Source of the DNA: Cloacibacillus sp.
GTDB taxonomy: Bacteria > Synergistota > Synergistia > Synergistales > Synergistaceae
Reading direction: 5' to 3'
Assembly (NCBI GenBank): GCA_036655895.1
Contig: JAVVPF010000023.1
Coordinates: 1 to 50,549 of the forward strand
DNA: 50,549 nt
In this document: positions 21,921 to 29,787 of the stretch, piece by piece
How positions within the stretch are numbered: the stretch's first letter is position 1
Layout: each line of letters starts with the position of its first letter
Translations under genes and position numbers: made by a program
Notes under the pieces: generated by a model
What the model was told of the DNA's origin: nothing
Database searches by the model: none
Seen by the model: only the letters and a program-made list of their open reading frames with translations

Positions 21921-24026
21921 TTATTTATTAGCCACCGTACACATATTATTAGCCGTTGCTATGCCTAAAATAGCTATCAGGCGATCGGCCACATAATCTC
22001 TGTCGTAATAGGGGGCATGATACAGCGATGTCGTACTATTTTGCTCGCTGGCTGAGACATTGATCACCACCGGCATATCTTGATCCTGCCATGCGGCGGT
22101 ATCAGTCCTGGGACGGCCGATGTATTTAGCTTGCCCTGTGCTCGTTGGAGTCTTCATAATAATGTTAGCTCCTGGGTTGATATCAGAAGCGTCCTCTCCC
22201 CAAGGATGATTCCTGCCTTGGCTAGAATTTAGAAGTTCATCGACAAGCGGGGCTAAACCGGCTGACATACTCGTTGACAGTGTGATGTTGCCGTTTCCTT
22301 TACCGAACGTAGAGTCTGTATGGAATACCGCCTTGACTTTCTCCCTGCCGTTGGCCGCAAACCACGCAGCTGCTGTTTTCCCGCCATTCATGCCTGATTC
22401 TTCTGCTCCGTCGAGAATAAAGACCAAGCTGCGCTTGGGTTTATTTCCTGCCGCCGCCATCATTGCTGCGTAGCGGGCGGCAATCATGTTCGCCGTACTG
22501 CCGGCTCCGTTATCCGCCGCACCTGCCGTCATATACGGCCCTACGAAGCCGCAGTGGTCGAAATGACTCATATAGATTACATACTCGTCGGGGAACTCGC
22601 TTCCTCTGACTACTCCAACAACGTTCATCCCTTTAGCGTCTACGCTGCTCTGCGCTTCAGTAGAAATTTCAATTTCGATTCGATCATCAAAATTAAAGGA
22701 GTTTGTTGCGATAGATGCGTCATAATTCTTGTCATACGGGCCATTTACGGCTCCTACTTCGCTATTGGGGCCTTTAAAAAGGTCTGCCGTCGCCTGGTAA
22801 AGGAACTGTGGGTAATCCGGCACATTTCCTCTTCCATCACCAAAATTTTTCATTGGAATGGCACGTACAGGGCCGTTGCCGCCCTTAGCGGGACTCTTAA
22901 CCGTTTTCGCGCGGGCGATGAGGTCTGTAAGAGTGTGCTTTGTGCCTCCTGATTCGGCCTCAAGCTCAAGCTGTTTTGCAAAAAGGTCGTTTAATAATCT
23001 GCTGTCGCCCGTACCGTTGGTGTATGTGGTTTCACTCAAAGTACCGTCTTTTGTATTGCGGCCAATGCTGCCAACCAAGACTATTTGGAACGCGTTCTTG
23101 CCTACCGGCGGCTGATAGCGGATGTTGGGGTTGGCAACCATCAGATTGTACAGTGCCCCCGCAGCTCCCCTTTGTCTTGCAACTCCAATTTTGAGATAAT
23201 GCTCGTCGTGGCGTATCCAATCGTTGCCCACGGTGTATTGATAATCCTTGGGTTCAAGTTCGCCGCCTAAAATCGGCGTTGGCCGGTAATCCACATTACT
23301 CAAAGAGTTGGGCGTACCGTTTCTAAAAATTGCAACGCGGTCGGCAACGTCCAGTGGCGTTTTCGTCGGAGCGTCCTTCGCGAGGTCTGCCCCTGAAGCC
23401 CATGTCAGTCCTACATATTCGTTGAAGTCGTTGCGATATACAGTCGCCGCATTGACATGCTTGAACTCGTTGTTTGCATAAACATTAGCACCGGTGGCGT
23501 CGATACCATAGCCCAAGAAAGTCAGCTTACTTTTGACCGTTCCAGTATTGGTGCCGTGAGCAGACATAATGTCCTTGATAAACTTATCATCAATATAGTC
23601 GCCGTTGGCGGTGGATTTCCACACTTTGCCGTCGACTAAAATTTTGACAACAGGTGATTTGTTGATGGGCATACTATAAGAAAGGTTGAAGTCCTGGAAG
23701 TAACTGCCGTCAAGCGGCTCAAGCCCCCATGCTTTAAAGTTTGCCGCGGCCCACATTGCTGCTTTTGTATAACCGGTGTCACCGGTCATTCTGCCTCTAA
23801 ATTCCGTAGAAACTATCTGATTCAAGAGAAGGGTTCCTTGATTTATCCAAGCCGATTTTTCCGCGGCAGTCCAATTTGCTGGATCTTTTGGAAGCACGGC
23901 CCCATCTGCATTCACTACATTATCTGTGGAACTGCTCCCTCCACAACCGCCGCTCGCCGCGACCAGCGCACCCATTAGCACCACAAAAACGATTTGCCTT
24001 AACCACTTGCCCATCCTAGCGTTCAT
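21921..24026 (-). CDS. M28-family metallopeptidase lipoprotein
   Basis: A protein of about 701 residues. The N-terminus has a lipoprotein signal (hydrophobic stretch, then AASGGCGG), so it is anchored to a membrane and faces outward. The C-terminal third has the M28 zinc-peptidase blocks: MSHFDHCGFVGPYMTAGAADN (first His and bridging Asp), ILDGAEESGMNGG (Glu pair) and HTDSTFGKGN. It probably acts as an aminopeptidase on external peptides. The start is 24026 or, less likely, 24014, because AAGGAG touches the first ATG. Base composition is visibly lower in GC than flanking genes, which hints at horizontal acquisition. Confidence 0.85.
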   Translation of the reverse strand: MNARMGKWLRQIVFVVLMGALVAASGGCGGSSSTDNVVNADGAVLPKDPANWTAAEKSAWINQGTLLLNQIVSTEFRGRMTGDTGYTKAAMWAAANFKAWGLEPLDGSYFQDFNLSYSMPINKSPVVKILVDGKVWKSTANGDYIDDKFIKDIMSAHGTNTGTVKSKLTFLGYGIDATGANVYANNEFKHVNAATVYRNDFNEYVGLTWASGADLAKDAPTKTPLDVADRVAIFRNGTPNSLSNVDYRPTPILGGELEPKDYQYTVGNDWIRHDEHYLKIGVARQRGAAGALYNLMVANPNIRYQPPVGKNAFQIVLVGSIGRNTKDGTLSETTYTNGTGDSRLLNDLFAKQLELEAESGGTKHTLTDLIARAKTVKSPAKGGNGPVRAIPMKNFGDGRGNVPDYPQFLYQATADLFKGPNSEVGAVNGPYDKNYDASIATNSFNFDDRIEIEISTEAQSSVDAKGMNVVGVVRGSEFPDEYVIYMSHFDHCGFVGPYMTAGAADNGAGSTANMIAARYAAMMAAAGNKPKRSLVFILDGAEESGMNGGKTAAAWFAANGREKVKAVFHTDSTFGKGNGNITLSTSMSAGLAPLVDELLNSSQGRNHPWGEDASDINPGANIIMKTPTSTGQAKYIGRPRTDTAAWQDQDMPVVINVSASEQNSTTSLYHAPYYDRDYVADRLIAILGIATANNMCTVANK

Positions 24027-24329
24027 CTCCTTAAAAATTTAGCCTTGCAGTTTCATTTTCAAGTCTCAAAAGCTCTCAAAAATGTGAACTCAAACTTAGG
24101 GGTGGAAATAATATGATAATTTGATGCAAATACTTATGATCAATATTTGTGCCCTTTACTCTTAACCGCCCCTTTTAGTTAATATAGAAGCGAGTTTTTT
24201 TATATTCTGACAAATATAAAATACTAAGTATACATTCTACTATTAGATTGATGAATTGTAAATATATCGTGGGATGAAAATTTATCTTTTTTCTCTATTT
24301 CTTTTATGTTTGATATTTATCTTTACATT
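24027..24329. other. AT-rich intergenic stretch upstream of the M28 gene
   Basis: About 300 bases with much lower GC than the rest of the window, rich in A/T runs (for example TTTTTTTATATTCTG near 24198). It must hold the promoter of the M28 peptidase gene. No open reading frame or structured RNA was recognised. Confidence 0.4.
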
Positions 24330-24500
24330 TGTTTATATCGTGTGATGCGGCGCAGTGATAGGAGGCGGTATCTTTTGCCGTCGGCGCGTTCGGCTTCGTT
24401 GTTTGTTCCACTTCGTGGCGTTGCAGGCTGTGTTTTTTATGCAGACGACGGGGCCGTCGGCGTTGTGGGCGTTGTGGGGGTCGCGGCTCGGCAGCCCTTA
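24330..24500 (-). pseudogene. Decayed fragment related to the 3' end of the diguanylate cyclase gene at 31602
   Basis: This stretch matches 31600-31810 in blocks: TATCTTTTGCCGTCGGCGCG (from 24369) is shared exactly, then about 30 bases are missing, then CCACTTCGTGGC and a TGCAGGC-TGTT block reappear, followed by a diverged GTCGCGGC block. On the minus strand one frame reads KKHSLQRHEVEQ, against IKEHGLQSHEVEK in the intact protein. Frame breaks and the deletion exclude function. It is a remnant of a paralogous or duplicated sensor-protein tail. Confidence 0.65.
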
Positions 24501-24537
24501 CGAAGGTCAATGGCTGTCTGAAACAATGAGGGTGGCT

Positions 24538-24630
24538 GCGCTGGAACACCTGCGGCGCAGCGACGCAAAGACGGCCTCCGCCATCGACGCGCTCGGGCCG
24601 CTACTAAAGCAAACTCAAAAGCTAAAACCG
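24538..24630 (+). pseudogene. Internally deleted fragment related to the DNA glycosylase gene at 20900
   Basis: Bases 24538-24600 match 20942-21005 (the GCTGGAACACCTGCG start and CCGCCATCGACGCGCTCGGG end blocks) with only a few changes. The sequence then jumps to a 23-base exact copy (24606-24628) of the gene's last codons (21516-21538). About 500 bases of the gene's middle are absent. The fragment lies in the same orientation as the intact gene, 3.1 kb beyond its stop codon. Confidence 0.7.
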
Positions 24631-24654
24631 AAAACAACGGCTGGTCTTAGTCGC

Positions 24655-25050
24655 TTAATTTCTTTCTCTTATCGCCTTGTAGTATCCTGTGATCACCTTT
24701 TGGTCTCTCATGTAGGCTATTACCTTTTCTTTTGCGATGCGGTCAAGCTCTTTCAGCATTGCCACAATTTCCGCATCAAGCGGGTCGGCGAAAGCAACGG
24801 CCGCATCCGCCTTGATTGCGGGCGCTCGTGTCTCTTCTGCCGCGCGTTGTGCGCCGATTTCTTCGTAGGCAAGTTCGACCGCGGAGCATTTGAGCGCCGA
24901 GGCTATATTTTTTAAGACGGCAAACGACATTTCGTTGGTGCCGTTCTCATATTGGCACATAGTATTAGCCTTTACGTTTATGAGCCGTGCCAGCTCTCTT
25001 TGTGTCAGCCCGAGTCTCTTCCTTCTTGCGCGTATCTCTTCTCCAAGCAT
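24655..25050 (-). CDS. XRE-family transcriptional regulator (131 aa)
   Basis: The N-terminal 65 residues are a standard XRE domain (IRARRKRLGLTQRELARLIN, then MCQYENGTNEMSFAVLKNIA). The C-terminal part is a short helical region (DAEIVAMLKELDRIAKEKVIAYMR), a common dimerisation-type tail. AAGGAG lies 8 bases before ATG 25050. It diverges from a second small XRE gene across a 153-base control region with a palindrome at 25156-25170. The target is probably that region. Confidence 0.85.
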   Translation of the reverse strand: MLGEEIRARRKRLGLTQRELARLINVKANTMCQYENGTNEMSFAVLKNIASALKCSAVELAYEEIGAQRAAEETRAPAIKADAAVAFADPLDAEIVAMLKELDRIAKEKVIAYMRDQKVITGYYKAIRERN

Positions 25051-25125
25051 CGCTATAGCTCCTTAATTCACTGCGGACCAGTGGTCTAAACACTACATTA
25101 ATATCATGAAGAAAGAATTTTATAA

Positions 25126-25170
25126 TTGACATATCTTGCTTTAAGAATATACTTTATCTTGTTGCAAGAT
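25126..25170 (+). promoter_or_regulatory. Promoter and palindromic operator between divergent XRE genes
   Basis: TTGACA (25126-25131), 16 bases and TATACT (25148-25153) drive the small plus-strand XRE gene. ATCTTG-TTG-CAAGAT (25156-25170) is a perfect dyad just downstream of the -10. A third half-site ATCTTG (25133-25138) lies between the -35 and -10, 23 bases upstream in register. This is a plausible repressor operator. Confidence 0.55.
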
Positions 25171-25203
25171 TTATTTTGTTCTTGAAGAAGGTGATATGTA
25201 CTT

Positions 25204-25398
25204 GTGAACAGGAGAGAGCTTCGCTTTATGCGTTTTAAGGAGAAAATGACGCAGAGTCAGATGGCTGAAATGCTTCAGATATCGGCGGAGAGGTATTCCC
25301 GAATAGAAAGGGGGCTCAGTTTCCCAGACGAGAGGATATGCCGCGCGCTTGCCCAGTTCTTCGGGTTGGAAGGACAAGAAGGCGAATGGCTGAAATAA
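25204..25398 (+). CDS. Small XRE-family HTH protein (64 aa)
   Basis: A protein of 64 residues consisting of little more than one XRE helix-turn-helix (RFKEKMTQSQMAEMLQISAE, then RYSRIERGLSFPDERICRAL). It starts at GTG 25204 after a GAAGGTGAT ribosome site. The promoter and dyad at 25126-25170 suggest autoregulation or cross-regulation with the divergent XRE gene. It lies 116 bases upstream of the TAXI-type TRAP gene, which it might regulate, but no evidence fixes this. Confidence 0.8.
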   Translation: MNRRELRFMRFKEKMTQSQMAEMLQISAERYSRIERGLSFPDERICRALAQFFGLEGQEGEWLK

Positions 25399-25514
25399 AT
25401 TTTGTAAAAAGCTCCATGATGTTTTCCGCCGACAGAAATTAATTTACGAAACAGGAATGGCTACGAATTTCTTGCAGCATAAATTTTGATTTTTATCTTA
25501 CGGGAGGCTTAACA

Positions 25515-26468
25515 ATGAAGAAAAGTATCTTTGCGGTTTTGTTCCTTACACTCATCACATTTATCATTTCATCATCGGCTATGGCGGCCACCTCTTTTGT
25601 AACTATCGGCACGGGCAGCACTGGCGGCACCTATTATCCGGTGGGTGCCGGCCTTGCAAAAATCTGGACGAAATACGTGCCGGAGTTAAAAGCCGACGCG
25701 CAGTCAACGGGCGGCACCGTCCACAACATACAGTTGATGGAGAAAAAAGAGATCCAGGCTGCTACGATGGACAACAATTATTACAACGCCTATAACGGCC
25801 TTCTCAAATATAAGGGACAGAACCATAAGTATCTGCGCGGTATGCTTCCGCTCTATCCCGAACCTGTGCAGATAATGGTGGCGAAGGGCAGCGGCATCAA
25901 AAGTCTGAAGGATTTCAAGGGAAAGCGCGTCTCAATAGGCGCCGTGGCGAGCGGTACGGAGCTGAGCGCACGCGAGCTGCTGAAGGCGGCTGGACTTGAC
26001 CCGGACAAGGACATCAAGGGGGAGAACCTTGGCGTCGGAGATACGGGCGGAGCCTTCGCGGATAAACACATAGACGCGGCGATAATGCTTGGCGCGCTTG
26101 GCATGGGCGGCGTCGTTGAGCCTTCGACGCTGGGGCTGGTGGAGTTCATCGATATTTCCGACGACATCATCAATAAAGTTCTCAAACAGTCTCCGTACTG
26201 GTTCAAGTTCACCATTCCGGCAAACAGCTATAAGGGACAGCCGAAGGCCGTGAAGACTTACGCCGGGCCGAACATTATAACGGTGACGGCCGACCTTCCC
26301 GAAAAAACTGTCTATCAGATGACGAAGACGGCGTTTGAGAATAAAAAGGATCTTGTCGCGATCTCCGCAAACATGCAGAACATGACGCCTGAGGGCGCGA
26401 AGAACATAATGATCCCGCTGCATCCAGGCGCTGTGAAGTATTACAAAGAAATCGGAGTCATTAAATAA
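25515..26468 (+). CDS. TAXI-family TRAP transporter solute-binding protein
   Basis: A protein of 317 residues with a Sec signal peptide (cleavage after SSAMA near residue 24). The mature protein has the TAXI signature early (FVTIGTGSTGGTYYPVGAGLAKIW) and the later VSIGAVASGTELSARELL block. It captures a small carboxylate or amino acid in the periplasm for the TRAP permease at 27689-29662. GGGAGG stands 7 bases before the ATG. A strong terminator hairpin lies between this gene and alr, so the binding protein is probably made in excess over the permease. Confidence 0.93.
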   Translation: MKKSIFAVLFLTLITFIISSSAMAATSFVTIGTGSTGGTYYPVGAGLAKIWTKYVPELKADAQSTGGTVHNIQLMEKKEIQAATMDNNYYNAYNGLLKYKGQNHKYLRGMLPLYPEPVQIMVAKGSGIKSLKDFKGKRVSIGAVASGTELSARELLKAAGLDPDKDIKGENLGVGDTGGAFADKHIDAAIMLGALGMGGVVEPSTLGLVEFIDISDDIINKVLKQSPYWFKFTIPANSYKGQPKAVKTYAGPNIITVTADLPEKTVYQMTKTAFENKKDLVAISANMQNMTPEGAKNIMIPLHPGAVKYYKEIGVIK

Positions 26469-26490
26469 TTATTTCACAGCCTCTTGTTCG

Positions 26491-26526
26491 ATAGGAACAG
26501 AGCAAATCTCTGTTCCTATTATTTTT
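26491..26526 (+). terminator. Intrinsic (probably leaky) terminator between the TAXI gene and alr
   Basis: ATAGGAACAGAG (26491-26502) and CTCTGTTCCTAT (26508-26519) form a perfect 12-base stem with a 5-base loop, followed by TATTTTT. Partial read-through would set the ratio of binding protein to downstream racemase and permease. Confidence 0.75.
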
Positions 26527-26553
26527 ATACCTTTTTTCAAGGAGATGATAGGT

Positions 26554-27705
26554 TTGGCTCCTGTATTCCGCCCTACATGGGTAGAGATAAATTTAAACAC
26601 AATTAAGGAAAATTATAAAAATATCAAAAAATATGTCAAAGAGACTGAGATGATCGCCGTCGTCAAGGCGAACGCCTACGGCATGGGGCTTGTCCCGACC
26701 GTTCACGCGTTAAGCGACGCTGGATGCCGGCGCTTTGCAGTAGCTACGCCGGACGAGGCGCTAGAGCTGCGCGCGGCAGGTTTTGAGGGCGGCGTTCTGG
26801 TCATCGGCCCCGCTATTGAAAGCTGTGCGCCGCTTTATGTGAAGCACGGCATAGAAACGGTCTGCGCGGATGAAAAATTTCTTGCGGCTCTTGATGAGTG
26901 CGGCAAAGCACAGGGGCGCCGCGCTATGGTGCATTACAAGATTGAGACGGGGCTTGGCAGAAGCGGCTTTGCGCCGGACTATTTTATCTCGCGCGCCAGC
27001 CGCTTTTACTCAATGGAGGGCGTCGAGCCGGTCGGCATACTGAGCCATTTTGCCGTTGCGGACGAGGGAAAGAACGAATTTACGCGGATGCAGTTTCGTC
27101 TTTTTAAGAAAACGCTTGACGAGCTTGGGGCGCAGGGTATTGACGTGGGCGTGCGGCATATCTGCAACAGTGCGGCTACGCTGCTCTATCCCGAAATGCA
27201 CCTTGACGCCGTCCGTGTGGGAAAGATTTTGTATGGCTTCTGTCCCAAAGAGGTGGCGCGGCCCGTGGAGCTCAACTGCGCTTTTAAAGTGCGCACTGAG
27301 ATAACCTCCATTCGGCGCGCCTCTGTCGGTGAATCTTTCGGCTACGGACTGCGCTACGTCTGTCGCGACGACGATCTTATCGCAGTGGCCCCCATCGGAT
27401 ATGCGGACGGCTACAGCCGTATGTACATGGGAAAGACCTGCGCTCTGGTGCGCGGACGGCGCGTTCCAGTCGTTGGAAGCATCTGCTGCGACCAGATTTT
27501 CTTGAGGATAACAGATGTCCCAGACGCACAGCCGGGCGACGAGGTGGTGCTTGCCGGCGTTCAGAACGATGAAGAAATATTGACGGATGAGCTTGGGCGG
27601 TCGATAGGTACGAGCGCCTGCGAAGCATTCAGCCTATTCCGTGGGCGCATCCCGAGGATCTATATCGGAGAGGATAAGGAGAAGAAAAATGGCGGAGTTG
27701 AATAA
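26554..27705 (+). CDS. alr: Alanine racemase family PLP enzyme
   Basis: A fold-type III PLP enzyme of about 383 residues. The PLP lysine is in AVVKANAYGMG near residue 38, and the opposing catalytic Tyr is in SFGYGLRY, followed by the family block PIGYADGYSR and VGSICCDQ (usually CMDQ). TTG 26554 is chosen because AAGGAG has 9-base spacing to it, whereas the in-frame ATG 26545 touches the ribosome site. It overlaps the TRAP permease gene by 17 bases. Placement inside a transporter operon suggests it interconverts the L and D forms of an imported amino acid, so the substrate may not be alanine. Confidence 0.87.
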   Translation: MAPVFRPTWVEINLNTIKENYKNIKKYVKETEMIAVVKANAYGMGLVPTVHALSDAGCRRFAVATPDEALELRAAGFEGGVLVIGPAIESCAPLYVKHGIETVCADEKFLAALDECGKAQGRRAMVHYKIETGLGRSGFAPDYFISRASRFYSMEGVEPVGILSHFAVADEGKNEFTRMQFRLFKKTLDELGAQGIDVGVRHICNSAATLLYPEMHLDAVRVGKILYGFCPKEVARPVELNCAFKVRTEITSIRRASVGESFGYGLRYVCRDDDLIAVAPIGYADGYSRMYMGKTCALVRGRRVPVVGSICCDQIFLRITDVPDAQPGDEVVLAGVQNDEEILTDELGRSIGTSACEAFSLFRGRIPRIYIGEDKEKKNGGVE

Positions 27706-29662
27706 AAAGACTGATTTGCTGGACGAACTTACCAGCGACGACGAGGAGATAACAAATCTTATTGAAAAGTATGACGCGGAGAGCCGTTACAGGATACTGT
27801 CAGGGCTGTCCGGAAAGTTTATAAGCCTATGGCTTGCCTCTATGTCGGTTTTTCATCTGGCGACGGCTGGGCTTGTCACGATGCCGCTTGCCATTCAGCG
27901 CGCGATACATCTCACCTTTGCCATAGTCGCCGTTTTTATACTCTATCCCGCGACGCGCAAAGGCTCTAAGAACAAAACTCCGTGGTACGACTGGCTTCTT
28001 GCCGGGGCGGGTTTTGTCGTCACAGGCTATATCGTCGTATTCTTCAACGACATAGCGCGGCGCGGAGCGGCTCCCACCAACGCCGAGATATATCTTGGCG
28101 TTGCCGCTGTGGCGCTTCTTGTGGAAGCGGGACGGCGCATCGTGGGCAACGTGCTGCCATGTCTGAGTATGCTCTTTCTGTCATACTGTTACTTTGGCAA
28201 CTACGTTCCCGGTATATTCCAGATACGCGGATATTCTTTGAGCAGGATAGTACAGCACATGTACCTGACGCCGGAGGGGATATTCGGCCTTGCGCTTGGA
28301 GTCTCCGCTACCTTTGTCGTGGTCTTCATTATCTTCGGGGCATTTCTTTCGCAGAGCGGCGGCGCGCGTTTCTTCAATGAACTTGCGCTCGCAGTAGCAG
28401 GAAGCCGCCCCGGCGGCCCGGCTAAGGTGGCGGTCGTAGCTTCCGGTCTGCTTGGCACGATAAGCGGTTCCTCTGTCGCAAACGTCGCAACGACGGGCGC
28501 CTTTACGATACCGCTCATGAAGCGCGTCGGTTATCCGCCGTACTACGCAGGCGCCGTCGAAGCCTGCGCCTCAACAGGCGGCCAGCTCATGCCGCCCATT
28601 ATGGGAGCTGGCGCTTTTATCATGAGCGAGTTTCTCGGCATCCCGTATTTGACGATAGCGGGCGCCGCCGTCATCCCCGCGCTGCTTTATTACACCGCGA
28701 TATTCACAAACGTCCACATCAGGGCTAGAAAAAGCGGGCTTATGGGGCTGCCGAAGGATCAGCTTCCTGTGCTGGGCGAGGTAATGAGGACGGACGGCCA
28801 TCTTATCATCCCAGTCATAGTCATCATAGCGACGCTGCTTTTGAAGTACACGCCTCTGCGCGCCGGCTTTATCGGAGTTGTTTCCGTCATTGTGGTTAGC
28901 TCCATGAGGAAAAACACGAGGATGAACGCCGCCGCCATCTTCAAGGCGCTTGAAGACGGAGCGCGCGGAGCGCTTGGCGTGGCGCTTGCCTGCGCTCTCG
29001 TCGGCTTCATCGTAGGCACTTCGTCGCTTACGTCGCTTGGTCTTACCATTTCCAACAACATCATCGAGATAGCGGGCGGAAACCTTCTGCTCACTTTGGT
29101 AATGGCGATGTGCGCCTGTCTCATCCTGGGCATGGGGCTGCCGACGACGGCGAACTACATCGTATGCAGCACGATAATAGCGCCGGCGCTTATAGGCATG
29201 AAGGTGCTGCCGCTTGCCGCCCATATTTTTGTCTTTTACTTTGGGATCATGGCGGACATAACGCCGCCAGTCTGCCTTGCCGCCTTTACAGGCGCGGGCA
29301 TAGCAGGAGCAAGTCCGGCAAAGACGGGGCTTACCGCGACGCGCATCGCTATAGCGAGCTTCATGCTGCCGTACTGCTTCGTTTATAATCCCATGCTGCT
29401 TTTGCAGAACATCGTTTGGTGGGAGCTTGCGGTGCTGGTGGTTTCCGCGCTGCTTGGAGTGATGATGTTTGCGGGTGCGTGCGAGGGCTGGTTCTTCCGC
29501 GACCTTTCTCTGCCGGAACGGTTTGTCACCGGAGCCGCCGCGCTTGCCGCTATACATCACGATATCACCATAAGCCTATGTTCCATCGCGGTGCTTGTTG
29601 CGGCGGGGTTCTATTTCAGAAAGGGAGCAAAGGGCGGGCAACCCGCAGCGGGCGAAGCCTAA
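27689..29662 (+). CDS. TRAP transporter fused permease (4TM/12TM type)
   Basis: A protein of about 657 residues with a cytoplasmic acidic N-terminus, then about four helices of the small DctQ-like subunit and about twelve of the large DctM-like subunit, the fused form that accompanies TAXI binding proteins. Signature segments include SGSSVANVATTGAFTIPLMKR and GMGLPTTANYIV and DITPPVCLAAF. ATG 27689 follows AAGGAG by 7 bases, inside the 3' end of alr, so translation is coupled. It imports the ligand of the TAXI protein with Na+. A long perfect hairpin lies after the stop codon. Confidence 0.93.
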   Translation: MAELNKKTDLLDELTSDDEEITNLIEKYDAESRYRILSGLSGKFISLWLASMSVFHLATAGLVTMPLAIQRAIHLTFAIVAVFILYPATRKGSKNKTPWYDWLLAGAGFVVTGYIVVFFNDIARRGAAPTNAEIYLGVAAVALLVEAGRRIVGNVLPCLSMLFLSYCYFGNYVPGIFQIRGYSLSRIVQHMYLTPEGIFGLALGVSATFVVVFIIFGAFLSQSGGARFFNELALAVAGSRPGGPAKVAVVASGLLGTISGSSVANVATTGAFTIPLMKRVGYPPYYAGAVEACASTGGQLMPPIMGAGAFIMSEFLGIPYLTIAGAAVIPALLYYTAIFTNVHIRARKSGLMGLPKDQLPVLGEVMRTDGHLIIPVIVIIATLLLKYTPLRAGFIGVVSVIVVSSMRKNTRMNAAAIFKALEDGARGALGVALACALVGFIVGTSSLTSLGLTISNNIIEIAGGNLLLTLVMAMCACLILGMGLPTTANYIVCSTIIAPALIGMKVLPLAAHIFVFYFGIMADITPPVCLAAFTGAGIAGASPAKTGLTATRIAIASFMLPYCFVYNPMLLLQNIVWWELAVLVVSALLGVMMFAGACEGWFFRDLSLPERFVTGAAALAAIHHDITISLCSIAVLVAAGFYFRKGAKGGQPAAGEA

Positions 29663-29682
29663 GGCGAATGTCCGGGTTTTTT

Positions 29683-29738
29683 CATAATAACATCGGCGCG
29701 GCAGACCCCAAGGGGACGGCCGCGCCGATGTTATTATG
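29683..29738. terminator. Perfect 20-bp-stem hairpin after the TRAP operon
   Basis: Bases 29683-29702 (CATAATAACATCGGCGCGGC) are perfectly complementary to 29719-29738, with a 16-base loop that itself contains CCCC-AA-GGGG. There is no long T run on the plus strand, although the stem base is A/T-rich. On the minus strand AAAAAA follows, as expected for a hairpin transcribed mainly in the plus direction. Confidence 0.55.
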
Positions 29739-29787
29739 ATTCCTGTCGGATAAGAGTTGTTTTTTATCGCTTTCTTTTATGTATGTC

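Noticed and set aside
24355-24915. 186-codon plus-strand ORF
   Set aside because: It is a chance chimera that runs through two gene remnants and the antisense of the XRE gene at 24655-25050.
25472-25499. TTGCAG-16-TATCTT promoter for the TAXI gene
   Set aside because: The start would fall inside the ribosome-binding site of the gene, so the real promoter is probably elsewhere.
28571-29560. 329-codon minus-strand ORF
   Set aside because: It is a low-complexity Arg/His-rich shadow of the TRAP permease gene.
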